Counted from the first letter of the stretch, positions 1 through 7,318 are shown. The stretch: 64,000 nt of DNA from Paenibacillus sp. OV219 (GCF_900110075.1 NZ_FOCJ01000003.1:248001-312000); one strand, 5' to 3'. The notes: a model not told the origin generated them from the sequence alone. Translations and numbers: made by a program.

Positions 1-507
1 TGGCAGGGCGACCATGTGCCGGAGCGGGTAACGGGCTATGATATGCTCGTTAAGCTGCTAGAAGGGGCGAAGAATGAGCCTTTCTCGCTGTATGTCGTTG
101 GTGCGGATGAAGAGACGAACGCAAAGTCAGTGGAGATTATTCAAGATCGTTATCCTGGCGTTACGATCGCTGGACGGCATAACGGCTTCTTCAATGCGGA
201 GCAAGAAGAGGCTCTCGTCGCGGATATCGAGCAGAAGCGCCCGGATATGGTCATTGCTGCGCTTGGTGCTCCTTTCTCGGAGAAGTGGATTTATAAGCAT
301 AAGAGCCGCATGAAAGCGAAGATTGCTTTTGGCGTTGGAGGCAGTCTCGATGTTATTGCCGGCAAAGTGAAGCGTGCGCCGGTCATTTGGCAGAAGCTCA
401 ATGTGGAGTGGCTGTACCGGCTGCTCAAGCAACCGTCTCGCTGGCGCAGACAGCTCGTGCTGCCGAAGTTCGCGCTGACCATCCTTACCTCGCGCAAATC
501 GCGCTAA
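1..507 (+). CDS. WecG/TagA/CpsF-family glycosyltransferase, 3' part
   Basis: C-terminal part of a glycosyltransferase of the WecG/TagA/CpsF family, which transfers N-acetylmannosamine or a related amino sugar from a UDP donor to a lipid-linked acceptor at the inner face of the membrane during wall teichoic acid or other surface glycan synthesis. The frame is open from base 1 (W-Q-G-D-H) into V-P-E-R-V-T-G-Y-D, the family's conserved P-E-R-V-T-G motif, so the GTG at 16 is internal and the true start lies outside the window. Further family marks are I-A-G-R-H-N-G-F-F, the A-L-G-A-P-F-S-E-K-W-I segment and G-V-G-G-S-L-D-V-I-A-G, and a basic C-terminal tail that is typical for membrane association. 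Family members are about 240 residues, so roughly a third is missing. The mnaA gene at the far end supplies ManNAc precursors for the same pathway. Confidence 0.9.
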   Translation, partial: WQGDHVPERVTGYDMLVKLLEGAKNEPFSLYVVGADEETNAKSVEIIQDRYPGVTIAGRHNGFFNAEQEEALVADIEQKRPDMVIAALGAPFSEKWIYKHKSRMKAKIAFGVGGSLDVIAGKVKRAPVIWQKLNVEWLYRLLKQPSRWRRQLVLPKFALTILTSRKSR

Positions 508-513
508 TTCGTC

Positions 514-546
514 AAGAGTCCTTGAGTTGTTGAAGGGCTCTTTTTT
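514..546 (+). terminator. Rho-independent terminator of the glycosyltransferase gene
   Basis: Arms AAGAGTCC and GGGCTCTT pair with one G-U, separated by a 13-nt loop and followed by a run of T, directly after the stop codon. Confidence 0.85.
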
Positions 547-570
547 CATTGTCACAGATCGTTTCAAAAC

Positions 571-616
571 GATGTGATTGCAATCACATCGGCTAGGCGT
601 CGCTTCTCGCTATACT
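571..616 (+). promoter_or_regulatory. hmp promoter with perfect FNR/CRP-type palindrome
   Basis: Positions 571-590 form a perfect 20-bp palindrome, GATGTGATTGCAATCACATC, containing the TGTGA-N6-TCACA core bound by Crp/Fnr-family regulators. A -10 hexamer TATACT lies at 611-616, which places the palindrome centre about 42 bp upstream of the expected start, the class II activator position. No good -35 is visible, which fits activator dependence. The Crp/Fnr gene just downstream of hmp is the natural candidate regulator (inference). Confidence 0.75.
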
Positions 617-659
617 TGATTCATAACAAGATTAAGCAAATGAAAGCGGGGAGTAAACC

Positions 660-1913
660 ATGCTAAGCGATAAAACGATCCAAATCATCAAATCGACCGT
701 GCCGGTGCTCGAAATCTACGGAACTGCGATTACAAAACGTTTCTACGAATTGTTGTTTACGCGTTATCCGGAGCTGCTGAACCTGTTCAATCATGCCAAC
801 CAGCGACAAGGCAAGCAGCAGACGGCGCTTGCGAATGCGGTCTATGCGGCAGCGCTGCATATCGATAAGCTGGAGATGATTCTGCCGGCGGTGAAGCAGA
901 TCGCGCATAAGCACCGAAGTCTCGGCGTGAAACCGGAGCAGTATCCAATCGTAGGAGAAATGCTGCTTACGGCAATCAAGGATGTGCTCGGCGATGCGGC
1001 GACGGATGAGATTCTAGGAGCGTGGGCGGAAGCATACGGCATCATTGCAAAAGTGTTCATCGACGTAGAAGCTGACATGTACGAGGCAGCAGAGCAGCAG
1101 CAGGGCGGTTGGGCGGATTACCGGGCTTTCCGCGTGGAACGGAAAGTCATTGAGAGTGACGTCATTACTTCCTTCTACCTGGTGCCGCAAGATGGTGGCG
1201 ACATTGCTTCTTTTGAGCCGGGGCAGTATGTGAGTGTGAAGGTGGACATTCCGGGTGAAGCCAATACGCATATTCGTCAATACAGCTTATCCGATGCGCC
1301 AGGCAAGCCTTATTACCGAATTACGGTGAAGAGGGAAGAGGCACAGCATGGCAAACCAGCTGGGAAAGTGTCGGTGCACTTGCACGAGCAAGTACAGTGC
1401 GGGGATGTACTCTGGTTGTCGGCTCCGGCAGGCGAATTTACGCTTGATCAACAGGATGATCGGCCGCTTGTCCTGATGAGCGGAGGGGTTGGTCAGACAC
1501 CGCTAGTCAGTATGCTGAACACGGTCGTAGAAGCGAGTCCGGGAAGGAGAGTTATCTTTATCCATGCTGCTCAGAACGGCGATGTTCATGCGCTTAAGCA
1601 GCAGGTGAAAGAGCTGGCTGTTCGTCATTCACAAGTAGCCGTTCACGTTGTTTACGATAAGCCTACAACGCGTGATCAAGAGCTGCAAGCTTACGATAAA
1701 AAAGGTTTTATCGATCTTCCTTGGCTTACGAGAGTGATTCCAACGACCAATGCGGCATTCTACTTCTGCGGTCCGGTTCCATTCATGCGGACGATGAACA
1801 GCTTACTGAAGGAGCTTGGGGTAAACGCCGCGGACATCCACTACGAATTCTTTGGTCCAGCTGGTAGTTTGGAGGCGGGCGAGGTTACTGCACAGACTCA
1901 GCCGCAGCCCTAG
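660..1913 (+). CDS. hmp: Flavohemoglobin / nitric oxide dioxygenase
   Basis: Oxidises nitric oxide to nitrate with O2 and NADPH in the cytoplasm, using haem and FAD. At 417 residues it has the full three-domain build. The N-terminal globin domain (about 1-140) opens with the I-I-K-S-T-V-P-V-L motif and has the proximal-histidine segment I-A-H-K-H-R-S-L-G-V-K-P-E-Q-Y. The FAD domain carries the R-Q-Y-S-L-S-D flavin motif near residue 205, and the NAD domain has G-G-V-G-Q-T-P-L-V-S-M-L near 275 and F-Y-F-C-G-P-V-P-F-M near 370. The ATG follows GGGGAG with 6-nt spacing. The promoter carries a strong FNR/CRP palindrome, and a Crp/Fnr regulator gene lies convergently 25 bp beyond the stop codon, suggesting a local NO or redox response unit. 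Confidence 0.95.
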   Translation: MLSDKTIQIIKSTVPVLEIYGTAITKRFYELLFTRYPELLNLFNHANQRQGKQQTALANAVYAAALHIDKLEMILPAVKQIAHKHRSLGVKPEQYPIVGEMLLTAIKDVLGDAATDEILGAWAEAYGIIAKVFIDVEADMYEAAEQQQGGWADYRAFRVERKVIESDVITSFYLVPQDGGDIASFEPGQYVSVKVDIPGEANTHIRQYSLSDAPGKPYYRITVKREEAQHGKPAGKVSVHLHEQVQCGDVLWLSAPAGEFTLDQQDDRPLVLMSGGVGQTPLVSMLNTVVEASPGRRVIFIHAAQNGDVHALKQQVKELAVRHSQVAVHVVYDKPTTRDQELQAYDKKGFIDLPWLTRVIPTTNAAFYFCGPVPFMRTMNSLLKELGVNAADIHYEFFGPAGSLEAGEVTAQTQPQP

Positions 1914-1938
1914 CAACAACAGACGCAATGGTAATGAG

Positions 1939-2442
1939 CTATGACCTCTTCTGGGAGCGCAGCAGCCGGTTAATCGTTTCGCGGCGCAGTCCGATCAATT
2001 GGCCGATCTCGTCCTGCGTGAGCAATTCCGTCAATGTGGCAGGCGCGATGTAGAGCTGAAACCAACTTTCAAGCTTGCGCAGCTTCTCTGCCGGGGTCAC
2101 TTCGGTTAGCTGATCGATGCGCTGCTGCATCATCCGCAGTTTATTTTGCAGTTGCTGAGCAATGTCTAGGCATCGCTGAGCATCCTGCTTCAGCGCCTCA
2201 TACCAAGGGGCCTCTGGCAGAACATCGACCTCACATGTCACGAGCGCGACAGCCGAGCCGTTGTACGGATTCGGGCTTATGAGCGAATGATGGGGGATTG
2301 TCTCGCCTGGAACGATGATGTTCACGATGAATTGCGAGCCATCTTCGTGTACGCGGACGATCTTAAGCATACCGGACTTCAGATGAAACAGTGACCCATA
2401 TTCACCTTGCCGGAATAGCACTTCACCTTTATGTAGAATCAT
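1939..2442 (-). CDS. Crp/Fnr-family transcriptional regulator
   Basis: A 167-residue regulator with a cyclic-nucleotide-binding-type beta-roll (residues 5-95, G-E-V-L-F-R-Q-G-E-Y-G-S-L-F then a G-E-T-I-P loop), a long dimerisation helix (about 95-125) and a C-terminal Crp winged helix with recognition segment L-T-Q-D-E-I-G-Q-L-I-G-L-R-R-E-T-I-N-R-L. The ATG follows AGGAGA with 8-nt spacing. It is shorter than typical Crp (about 210-230) at both ends. It has no cysteine cluster, so an oxygen-labile Fe-S centre of the FNR type is unlikely; the ligand is unknown. It is convergent with hmp, whose promoter carries a perfect TGTGA-N6-TCACA site, so this protein is the best local candidate for hmp control (inference). 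Confidence 0.85.
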   Translation of the reverse strand: MILHKGEVLFRQGEYGSLFHLKSGMLKIVRVHEDGSQFIVNIIVPGETIPHHSLISPNPYNGSAVALVTCEVDVLPEAPWYEALKQDAQRCLDIAQQLQNKLRMMQQRIDQLTEVTPAEKLRKLESWFQLYIAPATLTELLTQDEIGQLIGLRRETINRLLRSQKRS

Positions 2443-2466
2443 AGCGCATGTCTCCTGTATATCGAT

Positions 2467-2515
2467 AAAAACAAATCGCCCCCATTTTGCCGGTTATGGC
2501 AGGCTGAGGGCGATT
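2467..2515 (-). terminator. Rho-independent terminator downstream of ferritin
   Basis: On the minus strand the arms AATCGCCC and GGGCGATT enclose an inner GCC/GGC pairing and are followed by TGTTTTT. It lies between the ferritin stop codon and the Crp/Fnr start. Confidence 0.75.
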
Positions 2516-2527
2516 CTTAGTTCTGTT

Positions 2528-3037
2528 CTAGGCAGTCGTTGGTGGAACGAATGTCCGCCCTGCAAATTCACTATCAAGCATGAAGAACGCATTGCTGTCT
2601 TGATCAATCCGCTTCAGCTTGTTAATGATGCTGTCGAACATAGCTTCTTCTTCGACTTGCTCGTCAATGAACCATTTCAGGAACTGCATCGTCGCATGCT
2701 CGCGGTCATTCAAAGCAAGGTCGGATAAGTGATAAATCCGTTTCGTGACTTCTTTCTCGTGCCCAAACGCATGCTCGAAAGCATCCAGTATGGAGCTATA
2801 TTCATTGTTAGGTGTGCCCATGCCGACTATGGTGGCGCGTTGCCCGCGATCATTTAAGTACTTGTACATTTTCATCGCGTGGAAGCGTTCTTCTTCGGCT
2901 TGAACAATAAAGAAATTAGCAAATCCATCAAGACTTTCTCCGGAACAGTAAGCGGCAATTGCCAGGTATACGTGTGCAGAGTAGAACTCGAAGTTCATTT
3001 GCTCGTTCAAAGCTTGGCTGAGTGAATCATTCATCAT
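2528..3037 (-). CDS. ftnA: Ferritin
   Basis: Non-haem bacterial ferritin that oxidises Fe(II) at a di-iron centre and stores it as mineral inside a 24-subunit cytoplasmic shell. The four-helix bundle is clear, with ferroxidase residues visible in order: the Glu in N-E-Q-M-N-F-E-F-Y, Glu and His in Q-A-E-E-E-R-F-H-A-M-K, Glu in H-E-K-E-V-T-K-R, and Gln in F-I-D-E-Q-V-E-E-E. The start is set at the ATG-ATG pair reading M-M-N-D-S, because AAGGAGG sits 8 nt upstream; an earlier in-frame ATG at 3058 lies upstream of that site. At 169 residues the length fits the family. A terminator follows. Its neighbour at 3144-3368 is under a Fur box, so iron homeostasis is a local theme. Confidence 0.93.
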   Translation of the reverse strand: MMNDSLSQALNEQMNFEFYSAHVYLAIAAYCSGESLDGFANFFIVQAEEERFHAMKMYKYLNDRGQRATIVGMGTPNNEYSSILDAFEHAFGHEKEVTKRIYHLSDLALNDREHATMQFLKWFIDEQVEEEAMFDSIINKLKRIDQDSNAFFMLDSEFAGRTFVPPTTA

Positions 3038-3143
3038 CGGCCGCACCTCCTTATTCAAGTGTTTAAAAAGAAAAAGAGACGAAGCGTTAGCCCAGTTACA
3101 GGAGCTGACAACTTCTTCCCCTATGTTACCATACTATTCCACA

Positions 3144-3368
3144 TTATCCTATCCGGTGCTTTAACTTCTTATACAGTTTATCAGCGGACGGAGCAACAAT
3201 GACTTCAGTCTTCCCAATCAGTACCATGCATTGCTTGGAACACAGCTTGCAGTTGCCTAGACAATCCTTCTTCTTCTGCTTCAGATCAGGGAACTCGTGC
3301 TTCAAAGCTTTGAAGACGGACTTCGAGCCATGTTTGAAGTTTCTGCAGCAATACTTGATCTTCTTCAT
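3144..3368 (-). CDS. DUF1450 family protein (YuzB-like)
   Basis: A 74-residue basic cytoplasmic protein of the DUF1450 (YuzB) family, function unknown. The family pattern is seen in the C-terminal half: D-C-L-G-N-C-K-L-C, then a short strand and V-A-P-S-A-D-K-L-Y-K-K-L. It carries six cysteines, C-C near residue 8 and then the C-x3-C-x2-C-x3-C cluster, so metal or Fe-S binding is possible. The start is placed at M-K-K-I-K-Y; a longer frame to 3410 would run over the promoter and Fur box. Transcription starts from a TTGACA-17-TATCAT promoter overlapped by a strong Fur box, so expression should rise under iron limitation. Confidence 0.72.
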   Translation of the reverse strand: MKKIKYCCRNFKHGSKSVFKALKHEFPDLKQKKKDCLGNCKLCSKQCMVLIGKTEVIVAPSADKLYKKLKHRIG

Positions 3369-3416
3369 CTGTCGATACCGACCTCTTTCGAAACGGTGGT
3401 TGGAGTTCACAACATA

Positions 3417-3445
3417 ATGATATTAATTCTCATTATCACTGTCAA
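3417..3445 (-). promoter_or_regulatory. Fur-controlled sigma-A promoter
   Basis: On the minus strand TTGACA (3445-3440) and TATCAT (3422-3417) are separated by 17 bp. Within them, GATAATGAGAATTAATATC (3437-3419) matches 16 of 19 positions of the classical Fur box. Fur bound here would block RNA polymerase directly. Confidence 0.8.
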
Positions 3446-3600
3446 TCGTTATTTGAGAATTGTTGTCCTTCCAGCTTAGAATTCTCCGGAATGAAACGCT
3501 CTGCACCGTCAAGAGGGCGGCGACAGACGGTTCACCTTGCTTCACGTAGCTCACTGCCTTATGATAGGGAACAATCCATGGAATAAAGGAGCTAGTTAGT

Positions 3601-3804
3601 ATGAATATGAGTGGACAGCAGCGTTCCAATATTCGCCCGGGCATTACGGTCGATATTGTATTAAAGAAGGATCAGGCGAGCGGTCGGATGACGCGTGGCG
3701 TTGTGAAAGACATTTTGACCAATTCACCGAATCATCCGCATGGCATTAAAGTGAGGCTGCAATCAGGCGACGTTGGTCGGGTGAAAGCAGTTATTGAGGG
3801 ATAG
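3601..3804 (+). CDS. ywbE: YwbE family protein
   Basis: A 67-residue cytoplasmic protein of the YwbE (DUF2196) family, function not established. Nearly the whole chain matches the family as I remember it: an N-terminal R-S-N-I-R-P-G-I-T-V-D-I-V-L-K-K-D-Q segment, then R-G-V-V-K-D-I-L-T-N-S and H-P-H-G-I-K-V-R-L, a small beta-barrel pattern of the kind seen in RNA- or protein-binding KOW/SH3-like folds. The ATG is 8 nt after AAGGAGC. It stands alone, with about 97 bp before ccdC and no clear terminator, so it may share a transcript with the following genes. Confidence 0.88.
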   Translation: MNMSGQQRSNIRPGITVDIVLKKDQASGRMTRGVVKDILTNSPNHPHGIKVRLQSGDVGRVKAVIEG

Positions 3805-3901
3805 AATCGAAGCCCCAACGATTTGCAACACCGCAGCAAAATGAGTAGGATTAGAGGAAGTAAGCGATTTACTTCATATAGTTAAAGGAGCCGCGCTTTC
3901 G

Positions 3902-4369
3902 ATGACTCTTCCTCATCTAGCATCTATATTCGTTACGCTGCTCTCCGGCGTCGCCGTTATGTTCCTGCGGCTGCGTGCGAGTAATCGGCCGACGACGATG
4001 CGCAAAATCATTATTCCGCCGATCGGCATGTCGACCGGCTTTCTTATGTTTGTCGCTCCGTTCACACGGGTGCCGTGGTCGTGGGCGTTGCTTGCTTTTG
4101 CCGTTGGCGCGGTGCTGTTCGCGTATCCGCTCATCCGCACATCCAAGCTGGAGCGAGTGGGCGATGACATCATCCTGAAACGGTCCAAAATGTTTATATT
4201 TATTCTGCTTGGGCTCCTCATTATCCGCTTGCTTGTCCACAATCTGGTGGAGCAGTCGGTGTCGATTCCACAAACAGGCGGCCTCTTCTTCATCCTAGCA
4301 TTCGGTATGATTGTCGTATGGCGCGTTGCGATGCTTCAAGCTTTTCTTAAATTAAAAAAGCGGGGGTAA
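3902..4369 (+). CDS. ccdC: CcdC-like membrane protein (DUF1453 family)
   Basis: A 155-residue integral membrane protein resembling Bacillus CcdC, a protein encoded with cytochrome c biogenesis genes but of unclear role. About five hydrophobic segments are visible, near residues 4-21, 35-57, 60-77, 95-112 and 125-145. The family pattern R-K-I-I-I-P-P-I-G-M-S-T-G-F, and later L-K-R-S-K-M-F-I-F-I-L-L-G-L, supports the call. The start follows AAAGGAG with 11-nt spacing. The stop codon lies 12 nt before the ankyrin gene start, so the two are probably cotranscribed. No ccdA or resABC genes are nearby, so a role in cytochrome maturation cannot be inferred from context. Confidence 0.75.
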   Translation: MTLPHLASIFVTLLSGVAVMFLRLRASNRPTTMRKIIIPPIGMSTGFLMFVAPFTRVPWSWALLAFAVGAVLFAYPLIRTSKLERVGDDIILKRSKMFIFILLGLLIIRLLVHNLVEQSVSIPQTGGLFFILAFGMIVVWRVAMLQAFLKLKKRG

Positions 4370-4381
4370 CGAAGGATGCAC

Positions 4382-5971
4382 ATGTCAGAAGCGGACTTAC
4401 ATATGGTTGATAGATGCATAGCAGGCGATGCAGCGGCAGTTCACGAGCTGCTCGCTAGTGATACAACATTAGCAGCGGTGAGCTGGGGATACTTCACACC
4501 GCTGCATTTTGCTGTGCGCGAAGGGCATCTCGAGCTGACCCGGCTGCTGCTCTCTTATGGGGCGGACGCTTCGGAGCAGCCTTGCCTCAGCTGGCAGGAT
4601 TCGCTGCTGCAGAAGGCGCAGGACCGAGGCCATGACGATGTTGCGAAGCTGCTGCGAGAGCATCTGCAGAGCACCTTGAAAGCAGAGCCGATCGGCGAGA
4701 AGTTGGCTGAGCTCATTCGCGATCGCAAGGTGAAGGAGCTGCTGCAGCTGCTGGAGCAGCAGCCTGAAGCCATTCATGCGAGCGACGAGCGCGGTAATAC
4801 GCCGCTGCACTGGGCCGTCATGACCCGGCAGCTAGAGCTGATCGATCAGCTGCTGGCTATGGGGGCAGACCCGCTCGCGAAGCGCGGGGACGGAAGCCAG
4901 TCTGCGCAGCTAGCGCTGGAGGGCGACTATTTCTACCGCGCGAACCGGAATTTGCCGCCTGATGCTGGTAGAGATGCGAGCTTCCTGCTCGGCTATCTTG
5001 TCGGCAAAGGCGGTGTGCCTTACGATGTCTACCTCGCTGCTGCAGCCGGTGATGCGATGCGCGTAGACGAGCTGCTGAAGCAGAATAGATTGCTTGCGCA
5101 TGAGCGAGATGCCTCCGGGCGTTCTGCGCTCTATTATGCTGCGAAGCGCGGGTTTATGGAGGTCGTGAAGAGGCTGCTCGCCGCAGGAGCCGATCCGAAC
5201 GCGACGGAGCGGGATGCACAGCAGGGAGCGGCATTATATGCAGCGGTTAGAGGCGGGCATACCGGCTGCGCGAAGCTGCTGCTTGAGCATGGAGCCGACC
5301 CGAATGCTGAGGTGGAAGCGGGTGGCAACGCTGTTTACGCAGCGCTGCAGGAAGGCCGCCAGGAACTAATCGAGCTGGTCTATGCTTACGGCGGTAATGT
5401 GACATTGACTGGCGCTTGCGGACTTGGACGTATCGATTTGGTCGGCGAGCTGCTAACGGCGAATCCTTCGTCTGTCGACGGCGGCGATTACGGGCCGCTC
5501 GCGCAAGCGGCAAGTTGTGGCTATACGGCAATCGTCAGGCTGCTGCTGCGCCATAACGCACCGCTGAACGATCCGTGGTATGCGAGCAACTATATGAACT
5601 ATGCTTGCTCGTTCGCAGATGCGGACATGGTGAAGCTGTTGCTCGAAGGCGGCGCAGACCTGAATCGCACGAACTGGCTTGGCGTCAGCTATCTGCACCT
5701 GGTAGCGTTGCAGGGCAAGCTGGACCTTGCGGAGCTGATGATTGCTCATGGCGCGAGTCTCGAAGCAGTCGATGATGAATACGGTACAACGCCGCTCGGC
5801 TGGGCAGCTAAATACGGGAAGCTCGAGATGGCAGAATTCCTGCTTCAACAAGGTGCAGAGGTAGAGCCGGCCAATGTGCCGCAGTGGGCGACTCCGCTCG
5901 CTTGGGCACAGCGTAGAGGTCATGAAGCGCTTGCCCGTCTGTTGCTCGCCCACCGCTCAGCGGCTGTCTAA
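4382..5971 (+). CDS. Ankyrin-repeat protein
   Basis: About 529 residues built almost wholly of ankyrin repeats, each near 33 residues. The recurring pattern is G-x-T-P-L-H-x-A-x-x-x-G-x-x-x-x-x-x-L-L-x-x-G-A-D-P, for example T-P-L-H-F-A-V-R-E-G-H, T-P-L-H-W-A-V-M-T, S-A-L-Y-Y-A-A-K-R-G and T-P-L-G-W-A-A-K-Y-G; roughly twelve to thirteen units are recognisable, some degenerate. No signal peptide, membrane segment or catalytic domain is seen, so it is probably a cytoplasmic protein-protein interaction scaffold; its partner is unknown. Of two in-frame ATGs the second (4382) is preferred because GAAGG is 6 nt upstream, whereas 4376 abuts that motif. Long ankyrin proteins are uncommon in Firmicutes but recur in Paenibacillaceae. 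Confidence 0.88.
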   Translation: MSEADLHMVDRCIAGDAAAVHELLASDTTLAAVSWGYFTPLHFAVREGHLELTRLLLSYGADASEQPCLSWQDSLLQKAQDRGHDDVAKLLREHLQSTLKAEPIGEKLAELIRDRKVKELLQLLEQQPEAIHASDERGNTPLHWAVMTRQLELIDQLLAMGADPLAKRGDGSQSAQLALEGDYFYRANRNLPPDAGRDASFLLGYLVGKGGVPYDVYLAAAAGDAMRVDELLKQNRLLAHERDASGRSALYYAAKRGFMEVVKRLLAAGADPNATERDAQQGAALYAAVRGGHTGCAKLLLEHGADPNAEVEAGGNAVYAALQEGRQELIELVYAYGGNVTLTGACGLGRIDLVGELLTANPSSVDGGDYGPLAQAASCGYTAIVRLLLRHNAPLNDPWYASNYMNYACSFADADMVKLLLEGGADLNRTNWLGVSYLHLVALQGKLDLAELMIAHGASLEAVDDEYGTTPLGWAAKYGKLEMAEFLLQQGAEVEPANVPQWATPLAWAQRRGHEALARLLLAHRSAAV

Positions 5972-6011
5972 CAGTTGACAGCGGGTGGCGTCACCTGATA
6001 TCCTAGCAACA

Positions 6012-6034
6012 TAAATTGCATGCAATTTAATTGT
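6012..6034 (+). promoter_or_regulatory. Overlapping palindromes, probable OhrR operator
   Basis: TAAATTGCATGCAATTTA (6012-6029) is a perfect 18-bp palindrome. It overlaps GCAATTTAATTGT (6022-6034), which contains the CAATT-T-AATTG core of the known OhrR box. The pair lies about 40 bp upstream of the ohrR start, consistent with autorepression. Confidence 0.65.
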
Positions 6035-6069
6035 GTTATATTAGAGCAACTTGAGAGAGGGAGACAGCG

Positions 6070-6528
6070 ATGGAGAAGAGTGCGCAACTTTCGCTCGATA
6101 ATCAGCTGTGCTTTGCCCTTTATGCCTGCGCACGTGAAGTAACCAAGCTGTATCGGCCGTTTCTGGATGAGATCGGCATCACGTATACCCAGTATGTAAC
6201 TTTGCTTGCGCTATGGGAGAAGGACGGAGTGCCCGTGAAAGAGCTTGGCGCCAGGCTGTATCTGGATTCCGGCACATTAACGCCGCTTCTGAAGAAGCTG
6301 GAAGGCATGAGCCTCATTCGCCGCGATCGTGATTCGGAGGATGAGCGCAGCGTCCTCGTCCGCTTGACGGATGCAGGCCGGGCGATGAAGGAGCAGGCGA
6401 AGCTGATACCGGAACGCGTCTTTTGCCAGACGAACCTGCCTCCTGGCGAAATAGCAATGCTGCGGGATCAGCTGCAGAAGCTGACAGCTGCTGTGCATCA
6501 GAGTACGTGCGGGACGCAGGAGTCATAA
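6070..6528 (+). CDS. ohrR: OhrR-type MarR-family organic peroxide sensor
   Basis: A 152-residue MarR-family repressor. The N-terminal L-D-N-Q-L-C-F-A-L-Y motif places Cys14 where OhrR has its peroxidatic cysteine, which is oxidised by organic hydroperoxides to release DNA. The winged helix covers about 40-105 (V-K-E-L-G-A-R-L-Y-L-D-S-G-T-L-T-P-L-L-K-K-L-E, then R-D-S-E-D-E-R-S-V wing). Additional cysteines near residues 20, 118 and 147 could act as resolving thiols. The ATG follows a GAGAGGGAGA purine stretch, and the upstream region holds a CAATT-T-AATTG site like the OhrR box. No ohr peroxidase gene is adjacent, which is unusual for the family; the target may be elsewhere. A strong terminator follows. 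Confidence 0.88.
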   Translation: MEKSAQLSLDNQLCFALYACAREVTKLYRPFLDEIGITYTQYVTLLALWEKDGVPVKELGARLYLDSGTLTPLLKKLEGMSLIRRDRDSEDERSVLVRLTDAGRAMKEQAKLIPERVFCQTNLPPGEIAMLRDQLQKLTAAVHQSTCGTQES

Positions 6529-6547
6529 AGCTTAAATAGACCAAAGA

Positions 6548-6597
6548 ACCACATTGTTACCGCGAGTTTGCGGGGCAATGTGGTTTTTGTTTTTTTT
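6548..6597 (+). terminator. Rho-independent terminator of ohrR
   Basis: Arms ACCACATTG and CAATGTGGT with an inner CCGC/GCGG pairing, followed by TTTTTGTTTTTTT. Confidence 0.9.
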
Positions 6598-6809
6598 ACG
6601 CCGGAAAAGCGACCACCTCTGAACTGAGGAGAGGGCTCGGCCGGAGGTTGGGCACTGAGAGTTGGATTATCGGTCTCTCGGAGCAGAACAGCGGCTGTTT
6701 TTGGACGGAGAGTAGTGTTTTGCGACTCTCAGGGTTGCTGACAGCTCCAATTGGCGATTGTTGAGGACCAGAGACACTCGCTTGCACCGAATAGCCCAAA
6801 AGAACGGCT

Positions 6810-7053
6810 GAGAGAGCAAATACGCTCTCTCACGCACCGGAAAGGCCTAAAAAAAAGCTGAGAGAGCAAATACGCTCTCTCAGCAGGGAAAACGGCGGGG
6901 AAACCCGCCGAAACGCATCCGAGAGAGCGAATACGCTCTCTCACGCGAGGGAAAGGCCTAAAAAAGAGCTGAGAGAGCAAATACGCTCTCTCAGCAGGGA
7001 AAACGGCGGGAAAACCCGCCGAAACGCATCCGAGAGAGCAAATACGCTCTCTC
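6810..7053. repeat. Five-copy GAGAGAGC hairpin array in a 111-bp higher-order unit
   Basis: Five near-identical inverted repeats, GAGAGAGC-AAATAC-GCTCTCTC (one has GAATAC in the loop), begin at 6810, 6860, 6921, 6971 and 7032. Spacing alternates 50, 61, 50, 61 bp, so the real unit is a 111-bp tandem carrying two hairpins plus a third GGCGGG/CCCGCC hairpin. The flank 6598-6809 holds degenerate relatives (for example ACTGAGAGTT and CGACTCTCAG) but no gene. A 115-residue open frame across the array simply reads the repeat and is not believed to be a gene. Confidence 0.9.
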
Positions 7054-7065
7054 AGTTTCGATTGG

Positions 7066-7175
7066 AATAAGTGCAAATGTCCACTTATTCATTGCTCAAA
7101 AATAAGTGGATTTACGCACTTATGAGCGAGCTATGCTAAGGAACCACCTCCGATAAGTGGATATTCCCACTTATT
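7066..7175. repeat. Three ATAAGTG/CACTTAT hairpins
   Basis: Three inverted repeats with arms of the ATAAGTG/CACTTAT type lie at 7066-7089, 7101-7123 and 7152-7175. The middle one is in the opposite orientation. Loops are short and A/T-rich, two with an AAAT core like the adjacent GAGAGAGC family. The stretch from 6598 to the yceI terminator is otherwise without genes. Confidence 0.8.
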
Positions 7176-7274
7176 AAGGATGCGAGCTAGGTTGGTATCT
7201 CGCCACCCGCTGAGCTGTACTCAACATAGCGGTTCTAAAACAGCCGGTTCGAACTGAAGTGTGTTTCTCCGCAA

Positions 7275-7307
7275 ACAAAAAAGAGGCCCCCCAACATGGA
7301 GAGCCTC
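7275..7307 (-). terminator. Rho-independent terminator of yceI
   Basis: On the minus strand GAGGCTCTCC and GGGGGGCCTC form a 10-bp stem with two G-U pairs and a 5-nt loop, followed by TTTTTTG. Confidence 0.85.
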
Positions 7308-7318
7308 ACTCAACTCTA

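Noticed and set aside
1939-2442. Classical FNR with a 4Fe-4S cluster
   Set aside because: Only scattered cysteines are seen, with no N- or C-terminal cluster of three or four.
6810-7053. Possible CRISPR array
   Set aside because: The intervals between hairpins are themselves repeated (111-bp unit), there are no unique spacers, the spacing alternates and no cas genes are present.
6729-7076. 115-residue open frame on the minus strand across the hairpin array
   Set aside because: Its protein is simply the translated repeat (twice-repeated segments), with no ribosome-binding site and no family; it is an artefact of the 111-bp tandem.
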